Translations under genes and position numbers: made by a program
The notes under the pieces: model-generated
What the model was told of the DNA's origin: nothing
Database searches by the model: none
Seen by the model: the letters and a program-made list of their open reading frames with translations, nothing else
DNA from: DATAFO01 sp046728935
Lineage (GTDB): Bacteria > Actinomycetota > Thermoleophilia > Solirubrobacterales > 70-9
NCBI GenBank assembly: GCA_046728935.1
Contig: JBKPFS010000125.1
Coordinates: 1 to 58,875, forward strand
Length of the DNA: 58,875 bases
Direction: 5' to 3'
In this document: positions 17,394 to 25,839 of the stretch, piece by piece
How positions within the stretch are numbered: the first letter of the stretch is position 1
Layout of the letters: each line of letters starts with the position of its first letter

Positions 17394-18063
17394 CGAGGTA
17401 GCCGGGCCGACCCGGGCGGTGGGCGAGGGGGCGCTGAAGCTCGCGCTGCCGAGCGGGGCGCTGCACGACAGCACGCTCGACCTGCTCGATCGGGTCGGCA
17501 TCGACACCGCGCCGCTTCGGGGGGACTCGCGCGCGCTCGTCTTCGACGCCGGCGAGCTCGTGCTGGTGAAGATGCGCCCATCCGACGTCCCCACCTACGT
17601 CGAGGCGGGTGCCGCGGACCTCGGGATCACCGGCAAGGACGTCCTCCTCGAGCAGCGCGACCGCATGGTCTACGAGCTTCTCGACCTCGGCTACGGCGCC
17701 TGCCGCATGGTCCTCGCGGGCCGTCGCGGCGACGAGCGCCTGGGGGAGTCCGAGCGTCGCCTCGGCGCGATGCGGATCGCGACCAAGTACCCGCGCACGG
17801 CCGAGCTCTACTTCGAGCGCACCGGCCGCCAGGCGGAGGTGATCGAGGTCAAGGGGTCGGTCGAGCTGGCGCCGCTTGCCGGACTGGCCGACGGCATCGT
17901 CGACCTCGTCGACACCGGGCGAACGCTGGGCGAGAACGACCTCGAGGTGCGAGAGGAGATCGCCCGCTCGACGGCGCGGCTGGTCGCCAATCGCGTCGCC
18001 CACAAGCTGCGCGCGGCCGAGGTCGATGCCCTTGTAGAGCGGCTGCGGGAGGCGGCCTCGTGA
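17383..18063 (+). CDS. hisG: ATP phosphoribosyltransferase catalytic subunit HisG (short form)
   Basis: A 226-aa short-type HisG, condensing ATP and PRPP. KLALPSGALHDSTLDLL at the start, AGAADLGITGKDVLLE, and the PRPP-loop region ELAPLAGLADGIVDLVDTGRTL are diagnostic. It lacks the C-terminal histidine-binding domain of long HisG, consistent with needing HisZ next door. Feedback control therefore probably goes through HisZ. GTGA overlap with hisD. Confidence 0.94.
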   Translation: MRRSEVAGPTRAVGEGALKLALPSGALHDSTLDLLDRVGIDTAPLRGDSRALVFDAGELVLVKMRPSDVPTYVEAGAADLGITGKDVLLEQRDRMVYELLDLGYGACRMVLAGRRGDERLGESERRLGAMRIATKYPRTAELYFERTGRQAEVIEVKGSVELAPLAGLADGIVDLVDTGRTLGENDLEVREEIARSTARLVANRVAHKLRAAEVDALVERLREAAS

Positions 18064-19361
18064 TCCGCGTCGAGCGCCTCGAGTGGGACGGCGCGGAGGC
18101 GCCCGCTATGGCCCGAAGGCTCCGCGCCCTCGTCCCTGCGCCGGCGGAGCTCAGCGCTCAGGTCGCCACGATCCTCGATCGGGTCAGGGCCGCGGGCGAC
18201 GCGGCGCTGCGCGAGATCTCGGCGGGGTTCGGCGAGGAGCTGCCGGATTCCCTGCGCGTGGATCCCGAGGCGATCGGCGCGGCACCAGGCCTGCTCGAGC
18301 CGCCGGTGCGGGAGGCACTTCGCGTCGCCGCCGCGAACGTCGAGGCGGTGGCGAACGCCGAGCTCGAGGGGTTGCGTCGCGCCGCTGTCGCGGAGCCCGA
18401 GCAGGGCCAGCGGATTGAGGTCCGTCACGAGCCCGTCGCAGCCGCTGGCGTCTACGCGCCGGGCGGCCGGGCGGCCTACCCCTCGTCGGTCCTGATGTGC
18501 TGCGTGCCAGCGCGAGCCGCGGGCGTCGGTCGACTGGCGGTGGCGACGCCGCCCGGCGCGGGGGGGAGGCCGGGCGCAGCGGTGCTCGCGGCCTGTGCCA
18601 TCGCGGGCGTCGACGAGGTCTATGCCGTCGGCGGGGCGCAGGCGATCGCGGCGCTCGCCTTCGGTACCGAGAGCATTCCCGCCGTTGACGTGATCGCCGG
18701 GCCGGGCAACCGGTACGTCGCCGAGGCCAAGCGGCTGGTCGCGGGCACGGTCGGCATCGACGGGCTCGCCGGCCCCAGCGAGCTGATGGTGGTCGCGGAT
18801 GGGTCCGCCGATCCGCGCTGGCTCGCGCTCGACCTCTGCGCTCAGGCCGAGCACGGAGAGGACAGCCCGCTCGTGGTCGTCTCCCCGGACCGGGCGCTCC
18901 TCGACCGCATCGGCGAGCTGGTGGGCGAGCTCGCGGTCGCGCGGCCAAGCGTCGCCGAGGCGCCGCTGGCGCTGGTCGCGACGGGCGGGCTCGAAGCGGC
19001 GCTGACGCTGGCCGACGCGTTCGCGCCCGAGCACCTCGAGCTCGCGTTCGAGGGCGCGGACGCGACCGCGGCGCGAGCGCGCGTGGCGGGCTGCGTGTTC
19101 GTCGGGCACGCCGGGGCGACCGCGTTCGGCGATTACGTGGCGGGCTCGAACCACGTGCTGCCGACCGGGGGCGCGGCGCGCTACGGCGGGCCGCTGGGGC
19201 CGGCGGCCTTCATGCGCCGAACCTCCATAGTCTCGGTGCCCCGGGCGGCGGCCGAGGCGCTGGCGCCGCACGTCGCCGCGCTCGCCGGCGCGGAGGGCCT
19301 CCCGGTCCACGGGGAGTCCGCGGAGGCCCGCGTGGCCGGTGATCCCGTCCCAAAACCGTAG
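18060..19361 (+). CDS. hisD: Histidinol dehydrogenase
   Basis: A 433-aa, GTG-start, Zn-dependent enzyme doing the last two oxidations of histidine synthesis. Diagnostic blocks are PVAAAGVYAPGGRAAYPSSVLM, VDVIAGPGNRYVAEAKRLV, GIDGLAGPSELMVVAD, FAPEHLELAFEGAD and the C-terminal GSNHVLPTGGAARYGGPL. Overlaps hisG by 4 nt. hisC does not follow, as it does in many actinobacterial his operons. Confidence 0.95.
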   Translation: MIRVERLEWDGAEAPAMARRLRALVPAPAELSAQVATILDRVRAAGDAALREISAGFGEELPDSLRVDPEAIGAAPGLLEPPVREALRVAAANVEAVANAELEGLRRAAVAEPEQGQRIEVRHEPVAAAGVYAPGGRAAYPSSVLMCCVPARAAGVGRLAVATPPGAGGRPGAAVLAACAIAGVDEVYAVGGAQAIAALAFGTESIPAVDVIAGPGNRYVAEAKRLVAGTVGIDGLAGPSELMVVADGSADPRWLALDLCAQAEHGEDSPLVVVSPDRALLDRIGELVGELAVARPSVAEAPLALVATGGLEAALTLADAFAPEHLELAFEGADATAARARVAGCVFVGHAGATAFGDYVAGSNHVLPTGGAARYGGPLGPAAFMRRTSIVSVPRAAAEALAPHVAALAGAEGLPVHGESAEARVAGDPVPKP

Positions 19362-19378
19362 GATTTGCAGGTATTTCC

Positions 19379-19966
19379 ATGAGCAGAAGCGCGACGATCG
19401 ACCGCACTACGAAGGAGACCTCCGTCACCGTCGAGCTCGACCTCGACGGCGGAGAGGTCTCGGCCCGGACAGGGGTCGGATTCCTCGACCACATGCTCGA
19501 GCTGCTCGGGCGCCACGGCCGGCTCGGGCTGCGGGTGACGGCGGACGGCGACCTCGAGACCGGGGCGCACCACACGGTCGAGGACGTCGGGATCGCGATC
19601 GGCAAGGCGCTCGACCAGGCGCTCGGCGACCGCTCCGGGATCAGGCGCTACGGCTACACGGCGGTGCCGATGGACGAGGCGCTGGGGATGTGCGCGATCG
19701 ACATCTCCGGCCGGCCGCTGTGCCTGTTCGAGGCCGACCTGCCCCCGGTCTCGATCGCCGGCTTCGACGCCGAGCTGGCGGAGGAGTTCTTCCGGTCCGT
19801 GGCGACCAACGCCAAGCTCACGCTCCATCTCGGGACGCGATACGGCTCCAACGTCCACCACCTGATCGAGGCCTGCTTCAAGGCCTTCGCCAGGGCGCTT
19901 CGGGAGGCCGTCTCCATCAATCCCGATGAGCCCGGCGTGCCGTCGACCAAGGGGACGCTTACGTGA
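19379..19966 (+). CDS. hisB: Imidazoleglycerol-phosphate dehydratase
   Basis: A 195-aa monofunctional HisB. Duplicated His/Glu metal motifs are visible: GFLDHMLELLGRHG and TGAHHTVEDVGIAIGKAL, then LHLGTRYGSNVHHLIEACFKAFARALREA. It acts in the cytoplasm on imidazole-glycerol phosphate. It overlaps hisH by 4 nt (GTGA), so the two are translationally coupled. There is no HisB phosphatase domain; a separate histidinol phosphatase must exist elsewhere. Confidence 0.95.
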   Translation: MSRSATIDRTTKETSVTVELDLDGGEVSARTGVGFLDHMLELLGRHGRLGLRVTADGDLETGAHHTVEDVGIAIGKALDQALGDRSGIRRYGYTAVPMDEALGMCAIDISGRPLCLFEADLPPVSIAGFDAELAEEFFRSVATNAKLTLHLGTRYGSNVHHLIEACFKAFARALREAVSINPDEPGVPSTKGTLT

Positions 19967-20589
19967 CCACGATCGCGATCCTCGACTATGGGATGGGGAA
20001 CCTGCGCTCGGTGGAGAAGGCGCTCGAGCGGGTCGGCGCGCAGGCGGTGATCACCGCGGATCGCGAGCGCGCTCGCGAGGCGGACGGGGTCGTGCTCCCC
20101 GGCGTTGGCGCGTTCCCGCGAGCGATGACGCGGGTCCGTGAGCTCGGGTTCGACGCCTTGATCGACGATCGCGTACGCGGCGCGAAACCGGTCCTCGGCG
20201 TGTGCCTGGGGATGCAGCTCCTGTTCGAGCGGTCCACCGAGCTCGGGGGCGCGGAGGGGATCGGGGTCCTGGGGGGTGAGGTCCGCGAGCTGCCGGCGCC
20301 CGGGCTGAAGCTGCCGCACATCGGCTGGGAGCCGATTCGCTGGGCGCGGGAGTCCGAGCTCACGGGCGGGATCGACGACGGCACTGCGTTCTACTTCGTC
20401 CACAGCTTCGCCCCCGACCCCGGCGACCCGACCGACGTCCTCGGCACCGCGGAGCACGGTGAGCCCTTCGTCTGCGCGGTCGAGCGCGGCCGCGTCTGGG
20501 GGGTGCAATGCCACCCGGAGAAGTCGAGCGCCGCCGGCCTGCGGCTGTACGAGAACTTCGCCCGCGTCTGCGCTCCGGTCGCCGCTTGA
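19963..20589 (+). CDS. hisH: Imidazole glycerol phosphate synthase, glutaminase subunit HisH
   Basis: A 208-aa class I glutamine amidotransferase supplying ammonia to HisF. Start IAILDYGMGNLRSVEKALE; nucleophile Cys81 in GVCLGMQLLFE; His/Glu of the triad in VQCHPEKSSAAG; also FVHSFAP near the interface. GTG start. Its stop overlaps the TTG of hisA. Confidence 0.95.
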   Translation: MTTIAILDYGMGNLRSVEKALERVGAQAVITADRERAREADGVVLPGVGAFPRAMTRVRELGFDALIDDRVRGAKPVLGVCLGMQLLFERSTELGGAEGIGVLGGEVRELPAPGLKLPHIGWEPIRWARESELTGGIDDGTAFYFVHSFAPDPGDPTDVLGTAEHGEPFVCAVERGRVWGVQCHPEKSSAAGLRLYENFARVCAPVAA

Positions 20590-21329
20590 GCTTGGTCCTC
20601 TACCCCGCGATCGATATCCGCGGCGGTCGCACGGTGCGCCTGGTCCAGGGCGATTACGAGCGTGAGACGGTCTTCGACGAGAACCCGCTCGACGCCGCCC
20701 GGCGCTGGGTCGAGGCCGGGGCCGAGGCGCTCCACGTCGTCGACCTCGACGGCGCCCGGGCCGGAGAGCCGGCGAACCTCGAGCACCTGCGGCGGATCTG
20801 CGAGGCGGTCGAGGCTCCGGTCCAGTTCGGCGGCGGGCTGAGGACGGCCGAGTCGGTGGACGAGGCCCTTGGCGCCGGCGCGGCGCGCGTCGTCCTCGGC
20901 ACATTGGCGCTCGCGGACCCGGCGCTGGTGGAGGCGCTGGCGACGGAGCGGCGGGGGCAGATAGTCGCCTCGGTCGACGCCCGGTCGGGCAAGGTCGCGG
21001 TGGAGGGCTGGCAGCGTGAGAGCGAGATCCACCCGGCCGACCTGATCGCGGACCTCGCCGGCCGGGGCGTCGAGCGCTTCCTCTACACGCCGGTCGAGGT
21101 CGACGGCACCCTCGATGGCCCCGCGCTCGACTCGCTGCGACCGGTGGCCGAGGCGGCGGAAGCCGCGGGCGCCGAGCTGCTCTACTCGGGCGGGATCGGG
21201 TCGCCCGACGACCTGCGCGTCCTTGCGGCGCTGGGCCTGGAGGCGCTCGCCGGGGTGGTCGTGGGCCGGGCGCTGTACGAGGGCCGCTTCACCCTCGCGG
21301 AGGGCCAGGCGGCGCTTGGGGAGCGCTAG
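20586..21329 (+). CDS. hisA: Phosphoribosylformimino-5-aminoimidazole carboxamide ribotide isomerase HisA (possibly PriA-like)
   Basis: A 247-aa TIM barrel. TTG start overlapping the hisH stop fits the family start LYPAIDIRGGRTVRLVQGDY; the longer frame upstream is antisense-like junk. Catalytic acids: Asp in AIDIRGG and Asp in VASVDARSGKVAVEGW. Phosphate loops are FGGGLRTAES and YSGGIGSPDDL. In actinobacteria, hisA often also serves tryptophan synthesis as PriA; whether it does so here depends on whether trpF exists elsewhere. Confidence 0.92.
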   Translation: MSLVLYPAIDIRGGRTVRLVQGDYERETVFDENPLDAARRWVEAGAEALHVVDLDGARAGEPANLEHLRRICEAVEAPVQFGGGLRTAESVDEALGAGAARVVLGTLALADPALVEALATERRGQIVASVDARSGKVAVEGWQRESEIHPADLIADLAGRGVERFLYTPVEVDGTLDGPALDSLRPVAEAAEAAGAELLYSGGIGSPDDLRVLAALGLEALAGVVVGRALYEGRFTLAEGQAALGER

Positions 21330-21345
21330 CCTCGGGTATTCCGGT

Positions 21346-21383
21346 GAGGGGCATTCATGGCCCGAAACAGGCATGTGAGTTGA
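21346..21383 (+). repeat. Hairpin-GAAAC repeat, copy 4
   Basis: GGGC...GCCC short stem followed by GAAACAGGCATGTG and AGTTG. The tail is closest to copy 1 at 5352. It lies between hisA and the small his-operon ORF, ending 5 nt before that ATG. The stem is weaker than in copies 2 and 3. Confidence 0.55.
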
Positions 21384-21388
21384 TTTAG

Positions 21389-21637
21389 ATGTTCTGGCTG
21401 CGCGTACTCGCGGTGGCTCAGATCGCGCTGTTGCTGCGGCGACATTTGAGCCTGCTCGAGCCCGACGAGCGCGCGCGGCTGGTTCGGCTCGTGCGCGAGT
21501 CGAGAGGGCGGCCGCGCCGGAACCTGTCGGCGAACGAGCGCGAGGAGATGCTCCGCCTGGTGCGGAAGCTCGAGCCGGGACGCTTCGGGCAGGACGCGTT
21601 CTCCCACTTGCGCGGCCGCATGCGCCGGAAGACCTAA
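21389..21637 (+). CDS. Small basic helical protein between hisA and hisF
   Basis: An 82-aa ORF with an ATG start, 5 nt after hairpin repeat copy 4. Sequence MFWLRVLAVAQIALLLRRHLSLL begins amphipathic or weakly membrane-seeking; the remainder is Arg/Leu/Glu-rich (ERARLVRLVRESRGRPRRNLS, EEMLRLVRKLEPGRFGQDAFSHLRGRMRRK). It ends 4 bp before hisF. The two LVR-x helical blocks may be a duplicated unit. I recognise no family; an expressed protein is plausible given tight placement. Confidence 0.6.
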   Translation: MFWLRVLAVAQIALLLRRHLSLLEPDERARLVRLVRESRGRPRRNLSANEREEMLRLVRKLEPGRFGQDAFSHLRGRMRRKT

Positions 21638-21641
21638 CGCG

Positions 21642-22400
21642 ATGGCCCTGAAGCGCGTGATCCCGTGCCTCGACGTCGACCGGGGGCGGGTCGTCAAGGG
21701 CACCAACTTCGTCGGCCTCCGCGACGCCGGCGACCCGGTCGAGCTGGCCGAGCGCTACGACGCCGAGGGCGCCGACGAGCTCGTCTTCCTCGACATCACG
21801 GCCTCGCACGAGGGGCGCGAGACGATCGTCGACCTGGCCCGGCGGACCGCGGACAACGTCTTCATCCCGTTCACGATCGGGGGCGGGGTCCGCTCGGCGG
21901 ACGACGCCCAGGCGGTGCTCGACGCCGGCGCCGACAAGGTGTCGATCAACTCCTCGGCGCTCGCCCGGCCCGAGCTGATCGGCGAGCTGGCCGAGATCTT
22001 CGGTTCCCAGTGCGTGGTGATCGCGATCGACGCGAAGTGTGCGAACGGCGGCCGGGACGTTTACGTCAACGGTGGCCGCACGAAGGTCGAGGGGCGCGAG
22101 GCCGTGGCCTGGGCGCGCGAGGCCACCGAGCGGGGAGCGGGGGAGGTGCTGCTGACGAGCATGGACCGCGACGGGACCACCGACGGTTACGACATCGAGC
22201 TCACGCGCGCGGTCGCCGACGCCGTCGCGGTGCCGGTGATCGCCTCGGGCGGGGCGGGCGAGCTCGATCATCTGGTCGAGGCAATCGAGGCCGGCGGCGC
22301 GGACGCCGTCCTCTGCGCCTCGATCTTCCACTACGGCACCTACACCGTCGCCGAGGCGAAGCGGGCGCTAACGGAGGCGGGAATCCCGGTCCGACCGTAG
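21642..22400 (+). CDS. hisF: Imidazole glycerol phosphate synthase, cyclase subunit HisF
   Basis: A 252-aa TIM barrel closing the imidazole ring with HisH. Start ALKRVIPCLDVDRGRVVKGTNF holds the catalytic Asp11 equivalent; the second Asp is in LLTSMDRDGTTDGYD. Phosphate loops are TIGGGVRSADDA and IASGGAGELDHL. It is the last his gene here: hisI/hisE and hisC are not seen downstream. Confidence 0.95.
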   Translation: MALKRVIPCLDVDRGRVVKGTNFVGLRDAGDPVELAERYDAEGADELVFLDITASHEGRETIVDLARRTADNVFIPFTIGGGVRSADDAQAVLDAGADKVSINSSALARPELIGELAEIFGSQCVVIAIDAKCANGGRDVYVNGGRTKVEGREAVAWAREATERGAGEVLLTSMDRDGTTDGYDIELTRAVADAVAVPVIASGGAGELDHLVEAIEAGGADAVLCASIFHYGTYTVAEAKRALTEAGIPVRP

Positions 22401-22424
22401 AGGGGAGGCCTCACCGCGGGTATT

Positions 22425-22490
22425 GGCGCCGTCTTTCGGCAGGTCCGAAAAAGGGCGCCCGAAGTGACGTTTCGCCGAAGCCGCCCGCAC
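22425..22490 (+). terminator. his-operon terminator-like hairpin, degenerate repeat copy 5
   Basis: GGCGCC (22425-22430) pairs with GGCGCC (22454-22459), with inner TTTCGG/CCGAAA, a long stem 25 bp after hisF. The following CGAAGTGACGTTTCGCCGAAGCC resembles the tail of copies 2 and 3, so this looks like a worn member of the hairpin repeat family used as a terminator. It lies between convergent hisF and the beta-propeller gene. Confidence 0.55.
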
Positions 22491-22511
22491 CCAGCTCCAG
22501 ACGCGCTCGTC

Positions 22512-23861
22512 CTAGTTGCCCTTCTTGTTCTTCTGCTTCTTCGCTTCCCGCTGGCGGTGATGCTTCTTCGCGAGCCGCCGCTGCTTCTTCGTCTGGTGCT
22601 CGAAGGCGCGGATCCCTGAGACGCCCGTGAGGTAGAGGCGGTTGCCGTCGGAGATCACCGGGTTGTACTCGCCGAACTCGTGGTCGAAGATCTTGTGGCC
22701 GTCGGCCGCCCTGAAGCCGAACGTGCCGACGTTGGGCCCGATCCCGGCCACGTAGACGGTCTCGCCGACAACGCTGGCGGCGCCCAGGATCACGGCGCCC
22801 AGGTCCTTCTCCCAGCGCACGTCACCGTCCTTGGCGTCGAGGGCGTAGAAGTGCTGGTCCTTGGAGCCGACGTAGACGGTCGGCGGCGCCTTCGGCGTGT
22901 CGGCGACCGCGGGCGCTGCGTAAACCCAGTCGCCGGTCGAATGGCTCCACGCGAGGTCGCCGTCATCCGCGTCGAAGCTGTAGACCCGCCCGTCGATGCT
23001 GCCCGCGTAGACGCGCCCGAAGGCGACCGCGGGCGTGGAGTAGATGCGGCCGGTAATGCCGAAGGCGCCGCCCTGGGTGCCGTTCTGCCAGCGCACGTCC
23101 CCGTTCGAGGCGTCGATCGCGTACACCTGGCCGGCGTAGTTGCCCACATACGCGGTGCCGTTGTGGAGCGTGACGCCTCCCTTGACGGCGCCGCCGGTGC
23201 TCACCTGCCAGCGCACGTCGCCGTCCTTCGCGTCGAGGGCGAACACGTCGCCCGACTCGCTGCCCAGGAGCACGCGGTCCTTGTCGACCACCGGCGAGGT
23301 CTCGCTGCGCCCCGGCAGAGGGTGGCGCCAGAGCACCTTCCCGTCGCGAGCACGCAGGGCGAAGGCCTGCCCCGGTTCGAGCGTGACCCCATAGAGGACG
23401 CCGTCGGCGTACGCGGGCGAGGAGGCCGCGAGGGAGCCCATGCCGCGCTTCCAGCGGACCTTGCCGGTCTTCGCGCTCACGGCCCAGACGATTCCGTCCT
23501 TGTCGATGAAGTAGAGGACCCCGTCGGCGGCGATGGGCGAGAACTCGAGCAGCTTGCCGGCTTGGAAGCTCCAGCGTGAGCCACCGAAGGGCGGCTTCAC
23601 GACCTTCGTCGGGAGGTATCGGGTCCGCTCGTCGTCGTATCCGTAGACCGGCCAGTTGACCGACTTCGAGACCTCCTTCTTGTCCGTCGTCTCGATCGTG
23701 CACGGCGCCGGGCAGTCGACATCGGGGTCGCGCTTCAGCACGAGATACGCGGCGATTCCGACCCCGACCACCACCAGGCCGGCGGCGCCGGCGACGAGCA
23801 CGCGTCGTCGGACGCTCCAGGAGCGCCAGATGGCGAGCGGACGGGCGAGGAGGCGAGGCAT
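22512..23861 (-). CDS. Membrane-anchored PQQ-like beta-propeller repeat protein
   Basis: A 449-aa protein. Basic N-terminus, then a signal-anchor helix (RVLVAGAAGLVVVGVGIAAYLVL), then an extracytoplasmic propeller: repeated blades with A-x-D-G-x-V-R-W endings such as SAKTGKVRW, DAKDGDVRW (twice), DASNGDVRW, plus GVLYFIDKDG-like strands. Ends in a Lys-rich tail (KKHHRQREAKKQKNKKGN). It resembles BamB-type/PQQ repeat scaffolds without an attached dehydrogenase. Function unknown; a wall-associated scaffold is plausible. Convergent with hisF, divergent from the CCA gene (46 bp). Confidence 0.8.
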   Translation of the reverse strand: MPRLLARPLAIWRSWSVRRRVLVAGAAGLVVVGVGIAAYLVLKRDPDVDCPAPCTIETTDKKEVSKSVNWPVYGYDDERTRYLPTKVVKPPFGGSRWSFQAGKLLEFSPIAADGVLYFIDKDGIVWAVSAKTGKVRWKRGMGSLAASSPAYADGVLYGVTLEPGQAFALRARDGKVLWRHPLPGRSETSPVVDKDRVLLGSESGDVFALDAKDGDVRWQVSTGGAVKGGVTLHNGTAYVGNYAGQVYAIDASNGDVRWQNGTQGGAFGITGRIYSTPAVAFGRVYAGSIDGRVYSFDADDGDLAWSHSTGDWVYAAPAVADTPKAPPTVYVGSKDQHFYALDAKDGDVRWEKDLGAVILGAASVVGETVYVAGIGPNVGTFGFRAADGHKIFDHEFGEYNPVISDGNRLYLTGVSGIRAFEHQTKKQRRLAKKHHRQREAKKQKNKKGN

Positions 23862-23907
23862 CCGTGAAGGGCGTCATGGTAGGGAACGGGTCCTAAGCGC
23901 CCTCAAA

Positions 23908-25047
23908 ATGGCTCCGCAGATCGACAGCAGCAACCTGCGCCGGCGCCTCGATGCCGTGCCGGGGCTGGAGCACGCTCGGGAGGCGGCCGCACGCGCCGGC
24001 GTCGACGCCTACGTGGTCGGGGGGACCGTGCGCGACCTCCTCCTCGGGCTCGAGCGCGCCGACCTCGACATCGTCGTCGAGGGCGACAACGCTGCCATGG
24101 TCCGCGAGCTCGGCGGCGAGGCCCGCTCCTACGAGCGCTTCGGCACCGCAACGGTGGCCCTCGACGACCACACCGTGGACGTCGCCAGCGCCCGCCGCGA
24201 GGTCTATCCCCATCCGGGGGCGCTTCCGGAGGTGAGCCCGGGAGCCCTCGCCGACGACCTCGCGCGCCGTGACTTCACCGTCAACGCGATGGCGATCCCG
24301 CTCGCGGGGGAAGCCGAGCCGATCGATCCGCATGGGGGGATGGACGACCTCGCCGCGGGGACCCTCCGCGCGCTCCACGAGCGCTCGTTCGTGGACGACC
24401 CCACGCGTGCGCTTCGCGCCGCGCGCTACGCGGCACGGCTCGACCTTGACGTGGAGCCCGGTACGCTGGCGCACGTGCGCCAAGCGGACCTCGCGGCGGT
24501 GTCCGCGGAGCGCGTGGAGGCGGAGCTGCGCCGGCTCGCCTGCGAGCCGGATCCGATCGAGACGCTGGGACTAGTCGTCGACTGGGGGCTGGCGGAGGCC
24601 AACGTCGAGCTGGCCGCCGCGGCGCTCGCGGTCCTCGAGCGCGGCCGCTGGGGCGAGCTCGCCGACCGGGCGGAGGTGCTCCTCGCCGCCGGCGAGATCA
24701 CCGCCGGCGGCTTCCGTCGCGAGGCTCCGCTCGGGGCCGCCCGGGAGCTGGTCGCCGTGCTGCCCGAGCGTCCCTCGGTGTGCGTGCGGAGCGCCCGCGG
24801 CAAGACCGGGGTCGAGCTGGTTCTCGCGCGCGCCCTCGGGGCGGCGTGGCTCGACGACTACGTGGAGCGCTGGCGCGACGTGCGGCTCGAGATCTCGGGC
24901 GATGACCTGCTCTCGGCCGGGGTGGCCCAGGGACCCGCGATCGGCCACGGCCTCGAGGCGGCGCTCGGGGCCAAGCTCGACGGCGAGGTCCACGGCCGCG
25001 AGGAGGAGCTGCGGGTGGCGCTCGACGCCGCCAGGGAGCTCTCCTAG
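23908..25047 (+). CDS. cca: CCA tRNA nucleotidyltransferase / poly(A) polymerase-family protein
   Basis: A 379-aa protein with class II NTase head. ATG 23908 fits; the upstream frame extension is antisense to the beta-propeller gene. Motifs: YVVGGTVRDLLLGLERADLDIVVEGD (GG plus DxD metal ligands), RYERFGTATV-like strand, RRDFTVNAMAI, and the neck HERSFVDDPTRALRAARYAARL. These support tRNA 3'-CCA addition, although tRNA end repair enzymes specialising in A or CC share the head. No HD domain is present. Confidence 0.8.
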   Translation: MAPQIDSSNLRRRLDAVPGLEHAREAAARAGVDAYVVGGTVRDLLLGLERADLDIVVEGDNAAMVRELGGEARSYERFGTATVALDDHTVDVASARREVYPHPGALPEVSPGALADDLARRDFTVNAMAIPLAGEAEPIDPHGGMDDLAAGTLRALHERSFVDDPTRALRAARYAARLDLDVEPGTLAHVRQADLAAVSAERVEAELRRLACEPDPIETLGLVVDWGLAEANVELAAAALAVLERGRWGELADRAEVLLAAGEITAGGFRREAPLGAARELVAVLPERPSVCVRSARGKTGVELVLARALGAAWLDDYVERWRDVRLEISGDDLLSAGVAQGPAIGHGLEAALGAKLDGEVHGREEELRVALDAARELS

Positions 25048-25092
25048 CTTCGAGGCGCGGCCGGCCCGCCACATGCTGCAAGCTGCGGGTTG

Positions 25093-25839
25093 ATGGAGTG
25101 GCGGGAGCGAGATGGGGTGCGCTGGCTGGAGGCCGAGCTGCCCACGGCGCGCGCGGCCTTCACGACCAGGCTAGGAGGGGTGAGTGAGGCGCCGTTCGCG
25201 AGCCTCAACCTCGGTCTTCTGACAGGCGATGCGCCAGATGCCGTTGCTGAGAACCGCCGGCGAGCCGCCGCGGCCGTCGGCATCGCCCCCGAGCGGGTGC
25301 TGATCGGCCGCCAGGTTCACGGGACCGAGATCCAGGAGCGCGATGCCGCTCCCGATCCGAACGGCTTCGCCGTGCCAGGCAGCGCCCGTCCGGCCGAGGT
25401 CGACGGCCAGGTGACCAGGGCGTCCGGGCTCGCGCCGCTCGTCTTCGTCGCCGACTGCCTTCCGGTCGCGCTCGCCGGACCGGACGCGGTGGCGATGCTC
25501 CACTGCGGCTGGCGCGGGCTCGCCGGCGGCATCGTGGCCAAGAGCGTCGAGGCGACGGGGGCGCGCGCGGCGGCCATCGGCCCGGGAATCGGCCCGTGTT
25601 GCTACGAGGTGGGCGAGGAGGTGCTCGAGGCGCTTCGGCCGCTGGGGGACGGGATCGCGAACGGCTCGATGCTGGATCTCGCCGAGGTCGCGCGCCGCTC
25701 GCTCCAGCGAGCCGGGGTGAGCGAGGTGGAGGTGTCGGGGCTGTGCACGAGCTGCGAGGAGGAGCTGTTCTACTCCCACCGCCGTGACGCCGGACGGACC
25801 GGGCGCCAGGCGGGCGTGGTCTGGAGAAGCGTTGCCTGA
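25093..25839 (+). CDS. YfiH/PgeF-family multicopper-like polyphenol oxidase (YlmD)
   Basis: A 248-aa laccase-domain protein, PgeF-type purine nucleoside (cell-wall editing) factor. Key motifs: FTTRLGGVSEAPFASLNLG, RQVHGTEI, VADCLPVALAGPD, HCGWRGLAGGI, PGIGPCCYEVGEEV and LYSHRRD-like FYSHRRDAGRTGRQAGVV. The Cys and two His of the Zn/substrate site are present. ATG 25093 is preferred over TTG 25090. Upstream of yggS and sepF, as in Gram-positive division clusters. Confidence 0.9.
   Translation: MEWRERDGVRWLEAELPTARAAFTTRLGGVSEAPFASLNLGLLTGDAPDAVAENRRRAAAAVGIAPERVLIGRQVHGTEIQERDAAPDPNGFAVPGSARPAEVDGQVTRASGLAPLVFVADCLPVALAGPDAVAMLHCGWRGLAGGIVAKSVEATGARAAAIGPGIGPCCYEVGEEVLEALRPLGDGIANGSMLDLAEVARRSLQRAGVSEVEVSGLCTSCEEELFYSHRRDAGRTGRQAGVVWRSVA

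Noticed and set aside
19926..22630. Long Arg/Gly-rich ORFs on both strands across the his operon
   Set aside because: They are shadows of hisH, hisA and hisF; overlap with well-supported genes and show no motif.
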